64,000 bases of DNA, taken from NCBI GenBank assembly GCA_021029095.1, contig JAJOHG010000019.1:372001-436000 (forward strand), written 5' to 3'. Origin of the DNA: Phellopilus nigrolimitatus (lineage: Eukaryota > Basidiomycota > Agaricomycetes > Hymenochaetales > Hymenochaetaceae). The translations under genes were made by a program, and so were the position numbers. Positions 1 through 10,022 of the stretch are shown one piece after another. Each line of letters opens with the position of its first letter. Positions within the stretch are counted from its first letter, which is position 1. Below the pieces are notes generated by a model. It did no database searches, was not told where the DNA came from, and worked only from the letters and a program-made list of their open reading frames with translations.

Positions 1-343
1 GTATTTATATTTTGCAGTCTGGCATGGATCCTAAGAAGGGCAGAAGAGGTGGTCCAGGAAGAGTTTTTCGCGAAGGTAAGCAAGATAACATATGGGAGCA
101 CAAAGGCTATGGGAAGGTAAATTACGGACCAGCGTGTACGCTAAGATCCATAAGAAATGGGGAAACCCAACGAAGCGGTGCCGAAAGATCAAGAAACAAA
201 TTTCAAAGCGAAGGATAAGCGAAAACGAAAGAAACTTCAAGACAGTTAGTAACCCAAGGGAAAAGAAAAAAAACTCGGAACAAGAGAATAAAGAATAAAC
301 AAATAATGAAGAGTCCTCTTGCAAGTATACCAGACTACGCCTC
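1..343. other. Left edge, unresolved
   Basis: No gene can be assigned. The + strand is purine-rich. A splice-acceptor-like TTTGCAG at 11-17 is followed by an open frame to 218 that could be the last exon of a gene lying off the left edge, but it resembles no family I recognise. The 3' end of the neighbouring minus-strand gene lies just to the right. Confidence 0.2.
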
Positions 344-3300
344 TCATCCGTCCTTGTTTCCTCGCGCACCGGCTGCCCTCTCGATCTGCTCACGGCCATC
401 TATCACATACTCGTCGTCATATTCTGCTGTCCATGCATCGCGTCCCAAAGACGATCCCGGTCTTACCACGGCTCCTGACCCACCGCTATCACGATAGGAT
501 GCCCATCGCGCTCTTTGCGAGCTCGCTGAGCGATCCGCATAGTCGCTCACGCTGTAGTCAACCGAATCAACGCGCATGCTCTGCCGCGCCGCAAACGAAC
601 CCGATGACGGCGTTGGCGTCTGGCGCATCGACACCCGGCCCACGTTCTTAACACGCATGAGCTCTCGCTCGTTGGAAGCGACAGAGCTGTCCGACAAAGT
701 TGATGCGCCGGAGAAGGCACGCATGCGCGCAAACACGGACGATACGCCGGACTCCTGCGTCGTGTGCAGGCTGCTAGCGCTACGCGAGCTGTATCCGCTC
801 AGGCGGCGTGGGCTGCTGATCGAGATCGGTGGTCCGGCGGATGGAGGCCCGGACTTCGACTGGGACCCGGACGGTACGCGCGCCCTCTCTTTCCCCTTCC
901 TTTTATATCACGTGATTTCCAGCGCTCGCGATCAGACGGGCTGTACGTGACTGGGGACGGTCGCACCTCCCCACGGAGAGATGGTCGGCGCTGGCGATCT
1001 AACTGCGCGACGCGCGAGGTCATGCGGCCCAGACCGCTCTCTGCTGCTGCGAGCTCCGAAATGCGGTATCGTGGCTCTGTGTCGTCCTCGCCGTCGCTGT
1101 TGCGGAACGGGTCAATTGTCCCGTCGTTTTCCGCCTCGCGAGCCGTGAAAAGATCCGTATCTGTAGGTGATGTGCCAGACGCCAGGGTCAACCCAGGTGT
1201 CCGCGTCGCGTTGCTCGCCGTGCGCGGCCTCTTTTCACTCCTATTTCAAATGTGTATCGTTGGTCGGGAGCAGAGCGCACTTTCTTGTCGCTAGACAACG
1301 AAGAGGGCGTGGTCTCGGCGCTTTCGGAGCTGATCTGCAACTGCGCAGCCAGCTCCGCGTTTGGGCTGGCAATCATTGAATCAATGGGCGGCGGGACGGA
1401 CATGCCCTTGCGCCGGAACGAGCTCGACTCAGACAACTTACTCCTGCCACTCGAACTTGACTGAGACTGTGCCGCTCCCGATGCGCCACTGTCTTTAAGG
1501 TCAGAGTTGCCCTCTACATCGCCGACAACGGTCGGGGCCGGCTTTCGCTTGATCGAGTTGCTCGGCGAGATAACTGATTCCGGCTTCTCCGCGTCCTCGA
1601 CGACGCCATCAAGGACCGTCGACCCGCGCTTCTGCTCGCGGTAGCTATAGCGCCTTCCGCTAGCAGTTCTGCGTGGAGGGATTCCGGGGAACTGCGCCGC
1701 AAGCGCATGCACGATACTCAACGAGTCCGATGCGAGGCTGCTCCCAGACAGCATGCGAGAGTGGCCCCTGATGTAAGAGTCCTGAGCGGCTTCAGTACGC
1801 TGTCCTTCGCGAACATCTTCAGAACCCGAATATACGTCTTGAGATCTGGTTCTACTTCGTGCGAACGAAAACTTCGGATTCGGACGTGGAGACGGCGGCG
1901 TTCCAATACCTTCGTATGCAGACGGATTGCGGCTTCTCGCCACCTTTTGCAGCTCACGTGGAAGGATGCGCGGATCGAAGGAAGGCCCAGTCTGAGGGGC
2001 AACAGCGGAGAGGGAGCGCGACATAGACCGCGCCGTAGACTTCCGCGACACCTCGTCGCCATTGCCCTGCGATACGCGCCCTGACGAGGATGTCCGGGAA
2101 GGAGTAGAGGATGGCATGATCGTGCCCCGTCTATTAAAAGTTTCAGTGAGCACCTCTGCCGGGGGTACACGTAGATCCGAAAGACGCAGAGTGAGTGAAG
2201 GGGCAGAGCTCCCGTCGTTTAGCACAGTGACACGCTGCGGGCGCGGTATCGGTTGCCCAGAGAAGTCGGCGGCGGCGGGGCGGCGAAGGGTATAGAAGTC
2301 CGTGGCTGTCGGGGAAAGTCGGGCGAACGTGCTGGTACGCGGGTTGGAAATCATCGCGCGGATTTCCGTCATCGTGCGCGCGCGAGGGGGGCTGCTACGG
2401 GGCGTGGACGCGCTATCGCTAATGAAATCAAAGAGAAAATCAACTTCACGGCAGACTTAGTTTAAGTTATGCGAATCTTACGATTGCAAAACTCCGAGGG
2501 CAAGACAACCCCTAGAAAGCATGCGAAGAAGTCGCCTTGCCAATACGACAGGAAACCCGCCATCCACAAAGCCCAGTATCGTTTCGATTGTCCCGAGTTT
2601 TACGCCTACCGAGATCCAAGCGACGCCCTTGAGAGATGGCATAACGCGGCCGTCAAACATGCTATGGCCAGTCCGTCTCTCTTGGAATATCGAGACGGCG
2701 AGATAAAAGCAAAAGCAGAAGACCAACACTTGGAACATAATGAGTAGCACAAGGGTCATGCTCGAGAAGAATAGCGAGGCGGTCCGGTTGTCCGAGGCAT
2801 TAAAACCGATAGCCAAGAAGGAATTGCCTACTGAATCTTGAAGAACTCCTGTGAAAGCCGAAAGGCGATAATGAATATACTTCCGCATGTGCTTAGGTTA
2901 TGGAAATGGCGTACGGTAGGAAATCCCAAAGAACGATCCGAGCTCGTTCATAGCAATCGTTATAATAATCGCTGCGAGTAACGCGTATTTTGTGATGTTG
3001 TGGGTTAACCGAGAGAGTAAGGGAAGGAAATAGGAACGTGCGAGGATGTAAAGGAAAATTGTGTACAGGAGTATTGGTACAAAGGACAATATGCCTAACA
3101 CAATAGCGATGAGGATTTTGCCTCTCAGGCGAGCTGAAGTATGTTACGCACCAATCACGACGTCAAAGGTCTTGAAAACTTGTAAACGACTGCGTGGTTC
3201 AGGAAGAACATGCGAGAGGAGATCGAGAAGAGTCACGGTGTAGAATGCCCAACCTTCAGCTAAAATTAACAAGTGCTTTTTTCTGTAGAGGAAAGGTCAT

Positions 3301-3659
3301 TAGTTCACAATTGGTATCCTACGCTCGCTATCCAAGAGTTCATGGCAGGATTTGGCGCGTTCATCTGAGCTAAGTCCTCGAAACATTTCCACATTATCAA
3401 CAACCTCTCTTCCCCTTTCCTCCTCCCCCACATCCCTTGTCTCATTTCTCCTTCTCCAATTTCCTTCAGGAAACGAGGAGGGCTCAGCCGCGAGAAGTAC
3501 GAGATGTCAGACTCACCGGCCAGAGCCCCAGTAAACCACCACCAGTCCGATTAGGAATACAATCTGCACTACTACGGGGACGAAGATCACGCCGTTCTCG
3601 ATCTCGCTGAGTGCCTCGCACCGAACGATTGTCGCCTCCGATAAACAGCTTGAGCTCAT
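344..3659 (-). CDS. Multi-span membrane protein with long Ser-rich cytoplasmic tail
   Basis: I do not know its function. The start at 3659 opens with MSSSCLSEAT and a first membrane segment (VPVVVQIVFLIGLVVVYW), then a GTGAGT donor at about 3516. Later exons (about 3300-3160, 3110-2900, 2890-2480) carry a segment around AEGWAFYTVTLLDLLSHVLP and further hydrophobic stretches (PILLYTIFLYIL, YALLAAIIITIAM, MTLVLLIMFQVLVF). From about 2372 to the stop at 344 the protein becomes a roughly 600-residue hydrophilic tail rich in Ser, Arg and Pro, with introns near 1240-1190 and 935-870. The layout, a membrane bundle plus a disordered tail, resembles lineage-specific agaricomycete membrane proteins. 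The tail could be a phosphorylated signalling or sorting region, but that is inference. The internal exon joins are approximate. It shares a 0.66-kb divergent promoter region with RTF1. Confidence 0.6.
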
Positions 3660-4323
3660 GAGACGCCGCAGAATGTGTGGCAGTGAGGTTAGTTAGGCCA
3701 CTCAGGTGTGCGCATAGTTCGAAGTCCGGAGACGAGGAACAGCGCTAGCAGAGAGCCCGGATGAAAGAAAAGAGTGGCTTTTGATACGAAGGAGAGTGGG
3801 TGCAGGCCTGCTGCAAATGATACAGACCAGCTCTGAACAGCAGAGGAGCGAGAGACGAAGGTAAGAGCGCAGCTGTCGGCTCGTTGCTACTCATAAATTA
3901 TTGGTCACTCGGTAACCGCACTTCCTGAGCAAATCAGATCATCATATTTGGCGGGTTTCTTATAGGCTTCCAGACGATATTTTTGACGCGCAAAATTAGC
4001 ACAGAACAGGACTGACATTACGAGGGAGTTGGGCCTTTCGAATGATATGAGCGGCTCGAAAGTGCCATCAACGATCATGAAGGGATACATGAAATCAGGT
4101 TTAGATTAGGTTTGGTAAGTAATAAAAGTAAGGAGACGCTCATATTTAGTAACTTTGTACATAATAAAACCGTGGGACGTTTTACTTGTACACTCACTCC
4201 AAATTTAGCAACAATGAACACATGCCTCTTGCAGCTCTCCTCGGGTTTGCCATCACTTGGATCTCTTGCTGCACCGCTACACCGTTCAAATATCCTCCTT
4301 CCTCCTTCACATCCATAACCAAC
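3660..4323. promoter_or_regulatory. Divergent intergenic region, membrane protein / RTF1
   Basis: This 664-bp stretch lies between two start codons facing away from each other and must hold both promoters. I see no strong TATA box at a convincing distance from either start, and no coding exon. The short open frames inside look like chance. Confidence 0.4.
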
Positions 4324-6415
4324 ATGTCCGACTCTGATGGCGACTTCTCGGACGAGCTGCTCGAGCTCGCTGGTGCGGGCGAGAAGAGACGCAAACAGAC
4401 GTCTTCGAGGTCCCACGCAAAGCGAAGAAAGGCAGAGTGAGCCTCCACCACCCCCACCCCCTTCTCCTGTCTCCTACAATTGACAACGAACTTCAATCAA
4501 AGTGTGGTGGCCAATTCTGATTCTGAGCAAGAGTATGAAAGCGAGGAGGATGACTCGAACCCATACCCATTGGAAGGAAAGTTTGTGGACGAGACGGACC
4601 GGGTCAAGTGAGTATTGCACCTACCGTCTCGCGCGATCTGGCTCGACTCAGTTTCTATCTTTACAGGCTCATGCAACTTCCCGAAATCGAACGCGAGAAC
4701 ATTCTGGCTCAACGTCTGGAGGAAATGCAGCGCATCCAGGACAAACGCAATCTCGATCAGATGCTGCGCGCGCAGCGCGAGGACAACGTGTCTAAGGCTG
4801 CGAAACGTGACTACTGGTTTCTGCGCGCCAATTAATTCTCTCTGATAATGCTTCCTAGGCGCCCATCAAGTGAGGGGAGCAACGAAGGAGAAGACACGTA
4901 AGTTGGACGAACTGAAAGCAAAGAGGAAGGCGAAGAGCGAGAAGAAGCGGGTGCGTTGTTTATTACTGGTCCGCATCCTTCCCCTAAACTGCCAATAGAC
5001 GCGGATCAACTCGCCGAAGCGGGAGCGTTCTTCGTCACCGATGGATATGGAGATGTCCTCCGAGGACGAGGAAGACGGGCAGATCAGCAAGCTCGAGCAG
5101 CAAGAGGAGCGCGAGTCGCGCCTCCTAAACAAGGCGAAGCCCGAAGACGACGACCTCACTTTGGAAGACCTCGAGAAGTGCCGACTTTCCCGCAACAAGC
5201 TTGTTAAGTACGCATTGATGCCGTGGTTCGAGGATTTCGTCAAAGGTAACTTGCCCGACATTCTGTCGCCCCTCGAACCTTTTGACGGTTCGTGCACTGC
5301 AAAGGTTCATGGGTGCGCTACCTTATTGGTGCAGACCAAGGCCAGCCCGTGTATCGAATTTGCGAGATCGCAAGTACGTGTTACGTCCTCGCCTGTGTCT
5401 TGTTTCTAATGTTCTAAGCACGCGCCTCCCAAAGACCTCGGCGCAAACCCAGCTAAGCCCTATAAGATTGAAAACGAGTACTTCGACACCAGCCTCGAGC
5501 TGCGGCACGGCGCGGCTATCAAAGTGTTCCCGATGGACAAGGTTTCCAATGCGGCGTTCACAGAGGTAGGATCATCGACCTTTTGTTCCGATGCCTGGTT
5601 GCTGGACAAACAGTCCGGTACAGGACGAGTGGCGCCGGTTCAAAGCAACGTGTGAACATGAAAAAGTCAAGCTCCCCGCGAAGCGCACGATCGAGAAGAA
5701 GCTGCAGCAGTTCGCCAAGCTGACGAGCCATTCCTTAACGGAGGTGCGTGCTTGGTCCTCGTGCCCAGAAAAGAGCAACTGCTGGAAACACACGCGCACA
5801 GGCGGACGTCGCCGCGATCCTCGCGCGCAAGGCGGAGCTGAACCGCAGCCTGCCGAAGTCGCGCACGACCGCGACGAAGGCCGCGCTCGAGCGCGCGGAG
5901 CTCGTGCGCATGCGCGCGCTCGCGCAGATGCGCCGCGACTTCGCGGAGAGCGCCGCGCTCGAGGTGCAGCTCGCGGCGCTCGACGCACGGCAGGGCGTGG
6001 GCGCGCCCGCGCGCTCCGAGAAGGAGGACATCCTCGCGAAGGTGAACGAGCGCAACCGGCAGGCGAACCGCGACGCCGTGCGCCGCGCGGAGGTGGCCGA
6101 GGCGGAGCGCAGGAAGAAGGCGCGCCTGGCGCGCGCGGCCGCTGCTGCGAACGGCTCGCGGGCGGGCACCCCGGGCGTTCTCAAGTGCGTTCTGTTTCTG
6201 TTTTTTCTCGCTGCGCCTGCCGACTGACCCTTGTTTATCGCGTGTATCTCCGCAGGGACTCGCCGAACGGGACGCCGCTGCTCGGCGCGTCGCTTGCGCT
6301 CGGGGACGGCGCGCGCTCTGTGTCGCCTATGCCCCCGCAGAAGGGCGTGCTCGGGAAGCGTGCGTTCGAGAGCATCGTCGCGAGCTCCGTCGAAGTGGAC
6401 CTGGGCGACTTCTAG
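4324..6415 (+). CDS. RTF1: RTF1, Paf1-complex subunit (Plus-3 domain)
   Basis: Nuclear transcription-elongation factor; Rtf1 joins Paf1C to Spt5 and promotes H2B ubiquitylation during RNA polymerase II elongation. The ATG at 4324 begins MSDSDGDFSDELLELAG, the usual acidic N-terminus. An exon near 4500-4608 is acidic (SDSEQEYESEED), followed by LMQLPEIERENILAQRLEEM and RGATKEKTRKLDELKAKRKA. The Plus-3 domain begins at about 5160 with DLEKCRLSRNKLVKYALMPW and continues through QGQPVYRICEI, KPYKIENEYFDTSLELRHG and MDKVSNAAFTEDEWRRF. A charged helical region (5790-6170, very GC-rich) and a tail ending SSVEVDLGDF follow. About eight short introns. Everything expected of the family is present, so it looks functional. 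The decayed family copy starts about 230 bp downstream on the same strand. Confidence 0.93.
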
Positions 6416-6639
6416 GCGCTGCTTTCGGCGGACGGACGTGGGCGGTGGGGCCGCGCCTTTCCTTTTTTTGCTGTGGACCTGGGGGCGTACATGTGTAGAT
6501 TACGAAGCATATTACATTTATTTCTAGTTAGTGTCAGTGTCAAAATTGATATCCATGCAGTTACGTTCTGTTTGCCAAAGATGGGACTGCGGTCGATTGC
6601 GCGGTCGTGGATCGGTCCTGGGCTTGTGACAGCACATCT

Positions 6640-7536
6640 TGAAGTCGTGGCATTCAATGTGGCTCAGGACGGAGGAACGTCACGTGAAAACAGACTTAGT
6701 AAACGAAATGGCTCGACGCCCGTCATCATCTACAAACGAAGGGTGCGACTTCGCTCCAACATTCCGCGTAGGAAAAAAACGGAACGCAGGGTATTTTTTT
6801 ATCCTCAACGTGCGCAATGTTTCCCATCGTCCCAACCAAGTAAGAACTTTCCGACGTTCGCAACGGATTGTTGTCCTTACGAGTACGTCGGACAGCACAG
6901 GGACGCTTGGCGGCGGAGCTCGGGCAGTGTGCAGCTCACCAGCCAAATCAACATGCGACTTTTGAAGGTATTGGTGTATGGCCATGACATCCTCGCATCA
7001 GCACATCGCCGGAGCTGCTGCGCGCCACCGTGATATCCTTCGGCCCCCTGGCTACCTCAGAAACGTCCGCTCAATCTACGGGTCAACCGAAAGCGCGTTT
7101 CTTTCGGCTCCGAGGGGTGCATCGTCCTCTTGACAGAACAAACTGGAGTCCGGGAGGGGGGAGCATCTCAGAGCCAACGCCGGGCTGGCGGTTTTCACGC
7201 GCGCGCGAAACAGGTGCAGAAATCTTGCACTGTGCTTGTCTTCTCTGTCCGCTGCAGCGATCTCCAATTTTTATTCCGGGGCCCGAGCTTCGCGTCTCGC
7301 AGAGCGAGATCTACCCGCTGCGCGCGTCGTATGGTATCGGTATCAACGACGACGAGGAGCGAGCGGAGCGGTTTCTCCAAAGGCCGTGGGATCTTGACTT
7401 ACTGTCATCTCCGTCCGCGTTGCATGGAGGACGACACCGCAAACTAAAAGTCCGACCCCCTCCACATTTCCGCCTAGCAAAAAAGCACGCTTTACTTTCG
7501 CGCTTCCTGTCCCAAACGCGCGAAAGAAAAAAAAAA

Positions 7537-7571
<35 letters not shown>

Positions 7572-8040
7572 CAAGACCCGTCGTCTCTCCCCTACGACGT
7601 CCTAGCTCACCTCATCACGAGTCCCGTGTCGACTCCAAGACACACGATAAAATTTTCCAGTCCGTTTCGAAGGACCTTGCGAGGGGAGTGTGGGCTGTCG
7701 CATCCGCATCCGCCGCATCTCAGATTAACACGATCACTGGCGTTGCAGCTGTGAATATTCAAACGAATCCTTATTTACCCGATGTCGCCATTGAACGCCG
7801 CGCGGACCAGGGCCGGGGCCGCTCGACGCGACGTCGCTTGCCGTCGTTTTTGCACTGAGACGGGCGCGAGGGCCCTCGACGCCGAAAACCGACGAAACCG
7901 ACGATACGACGACAAGAGCTGCCTTGCGTATCCGACTCGGAGTCCGTTACGCGAACAGACTGAGAGAAAGACGCTGGGAAGCCGCTCGCTCGCTCGCTCG
8001 TCGATCGATCGCGATGCATGCCTCCCTCCGTGTAAGTAAG
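6640..8040 (+). pseudogene. Decayed, internally deleted copy of the 13.9-16.3 kb family gene
   Basis: Read on the + strand, pieces line up in order with the family gene at 13,952-15,996. GGACGTCACGTG-like sequence near 6670 matches its exon 1. Sequence near 6880-6950 matches the exon after its first intron. There is then a jump of roughly 600 nt of gene sequence. STESAF near 7085, KSCTVL near 7225, LRVSQSEIYP near 7290, ILTYCHLRPRCMED near 7390 and DDKSCLAYP near 7905 follow in shifting frames. Stops, frameshifts and an (AT)15 run at 7539 break it. Similarity goes on past the coding end to about 8330 (GATACCCGGAACGCGTCGG near 8255), so the 3' flank was duplicated too. It is more GC-rich and more diverged than the two tandem copies. 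It cannot encode a full protein. Confidence 0.7.
7539..7568. repeat. (AT)15 microsatellite
   Basis: Perfect alternating AT run preceded by an A-rich tract. It sits inside the decayed gene copy. Confidence 0.95.
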
Positions 8041-8412
8041 CAAGTACGTATGTCGTGTTACATCCAGGTACTATTTTCAGTTTTGTTAGCATATCGAATC
8101 TGCATCTGCATTCGCGACTGATTCTGCTGAAAAAAAAAAAAAGCGAAGAAGACAAGCAGGGGTTGGTTGGAGGATCGAGTGGCTACGATACATGTACATG
8201 TATGTAACATGCTTCACCAGAAGCAAGTATAATATGAATAATATGAATAATATGATACCCGGAACGCGTCGGACATACAATGATGATACAGTACCATGTA
8301 CATATATTTTACTAGAGAAGGCGAGGGGATAAAAGAGAACTACTCCCTAGGACGGGAGCGGCGCGTCCCGAAGCGTTATTCTCTGCACACCGCCTGGTCC
8401 CCGCGCGCGTGC

Positions 8413-8436
8413 GGGGGGGGGGGGGGGGGGGGGGGG
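8413..8436. repeat. Poly-G run, 24 bp
   Basis: Uninterrupted run of 24 G on the + strand between the decayed copy and RPB9. Its length may be imprecise because homopolymers are error-prone in sequencing. Confidence 0.9.
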
Positions 8437-8655
8437 CACCCGCCCGGCGAGGATAGAGCGTTGTATAACTTGTAATGATCGAAATCAATTTTTTTGGCCG
8501 GAAACGTGATTATGGAGGCGCCGCGGAGAGCGCGGGCGCTCTGGGGCGGCGTTGCGTCACGCGCTTAGTCAGCTTTGTTGTCACGGCGTGTGTCTGACTC
8601 TCTCATCCGGCGTCGGCGTCGGCGGGAGACTCTTGGAGTTGCTGCAAGCTACGAG

Positions 8656-8659
8656 CACG

Positions 8660-8707
<48 letters not shown>

Positions 8708-8708
8708 G
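8656..8708. repeat. (CACGAC)n hexanucleotide repeat
   Basis: About eight copies of a CACGAC hexamer end 13 bp before the RPB9 start codon, so the repeat probably lies in the 5' UTR or core promoter. It could also be read as Thr-rich or Asp-His-rich codons, but nothing suggests it is translated. Confidence 0.85.
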
Positions 8709-8721
8709 CCTCTGCGCAAGC

Positions 8722-9322
8722 ATGGTACGTCCGCACGGCCAGAATCTACTCATACAACGAAACGAATGATCTGAAACGCGCACGATGACTGACGCACGGC
8801 GTGCGGCGCAGGCCTCGCTGCACTTCTGCTCGGAGTGCAACAACATGCTGTACCCGAAGGCGGACCAGCAGCGGCGCGTGATGGTGTTCGCGTGCCGGAT
8901 CTGCGACTTTGACGAGATCGGCGAGAACAAGTGCGTGTACCGGAACGACCTGTTGACTGTTACGAAGTGCGTCGCTTCTTCTCCTTTTTTTTCCCCCTCC
9001 TCTGTTGGAGGGACGCTGACTCGATCGGACAGGGAGCAGGTGGGGGTGATACAGGACCTCGGGACGGACCCTACGCTGGCGCACTCGAACAAGCTGACGT
9101 GCCCGAGCTGCGGGACCGAGGAGTGCGTGCGCGTTCTTCTCTCTCTCTCTCTCTGTGTCTTCTTCGGAACCGGCAACTGACTCGGGGGGCAGCTCGGTGT
9201 TCTTCCAGGACCAGTCGAAGCGGCGGGAGACGCGGATGATCCTGTTCTACGTGTGCACGGCGTGCAACCACGCGTTCACGGACCCGGGCCTGCAGAGCGA
9301 GGCGCCGGGCGAGGGCGACTGA
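8722..9322 (+). CDS. RPB9: RNA polymerase II subunit RPB9
   Basis: Small zinc-binding subunit of RNA polymerase II, acting in start-site choice, fidelity and elongation. Exon 2 starts ASLHFCSECNNMLYPKAD and completes zinc ribbon 1 with CRICDFDE. Exon 3 (REQVGVIQDLGTDPTL) leads to the C-terminal TFIIS-like zinc ribbon with CPSCGTEE, then QDQSKRRETRMILFYVCTACNHAFT. All eight zinc-ligand cysteines are visible. The start I prefer is the ATG at 8722-8724, followed at once by GTACGT and spliced to GCCTCGCTG after GCGCAG at about 8811. This gives Met-Ala-Ser-Leu-His, as in other fungi, from an exon whose only coding content is the ATG. The alternative, an in-frame ATG at 8785, would add about nine residues (MTDARRAAQ). 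The length, about 115 residues, fits the family. Confidence 0.9.
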
Positions 9323-10022
9323 GGCTGAATCTGAGGCTGAGGCTGAGGCTAGGGCTGAAACTGGAGCGGTGGGGGCGGTGGAGGCGGATCGACGGCGGCC
9401 GGCGCGGCCGGTCATCGGGCGGTGATAGAAGACGGAGGAGGAGTGTGTGTACAGTATGTACGTGTGCGAATGCGAGATGCGAGATGACTTTTGTTCTGCC
9501 TCCGAAGAAGCGCCTCTCGCCACCGGTGTGCATATTTAGCAGAGTTCGTCCGCCTGCTGCTCCCGTTTGCTCGTTCGACCTCGCCAATCGCTCGAGCGCT
9601 AGCCCAGAAGCCGCGAGCCTGCCCTCGCCCCTGCCCATCGCCGCTGCTTTCGCCCTCGCCCATCGCCCCTCGCCCCTCGCCCTCGCCCTGGGAGAGACTG
9701 ACTGCGTGCGTGTGTGGCCGAAACTGATGGGCACGGTTGCAGTGTGGGTACGGCATCAGCTCCTTTGTCTTCGCATCAGCTTCCAATCTGCGCGCCCAAG
9801 CCTGCTTCTCGCTTTAACCTCCCCTCCCTCCCCCATCTACGTCTCCATCTCCCTCGATCCTCGATCTCGACCCCCCCGTCTTCCAGTCTTTCCCTTTCCG
9901 CCCCGCCCCTGACCTGTCCCGCCCCATCCTATCCTGTCCTGTCCTATCCTGTCCTGTCCTGTCCTGTCCTGACCTATCCTATCCTATCCTGACCTCATCC
10001 ACACCGCACCGCTCCGTCTCCA
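9323..10022. other. RPB9 to G-alpha intergenic region
   Basis: This 700-bp stretch begins with a degenerate CTGAGG repeat just after the RPB9 stop (9323-9355). It then becomes C/T-rich on the + strand toward the G-alpha start, ending in a pentanucleotide repeat. No coding exon or TATA box is convincing. The pyrimidine tract is a plausible core promoter or 5' UTR element for the G-alpha gene. Confidence 0.45.
9925..9994. repeat. (TCCTR)n pentanucleotide repeat
   Basis: About 13 imperfect copies of TCCTG/TCCTA end 28 bp upstream of the G-alpha start codon. They are probably within the 5' UTR. Confidence 0.85.
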
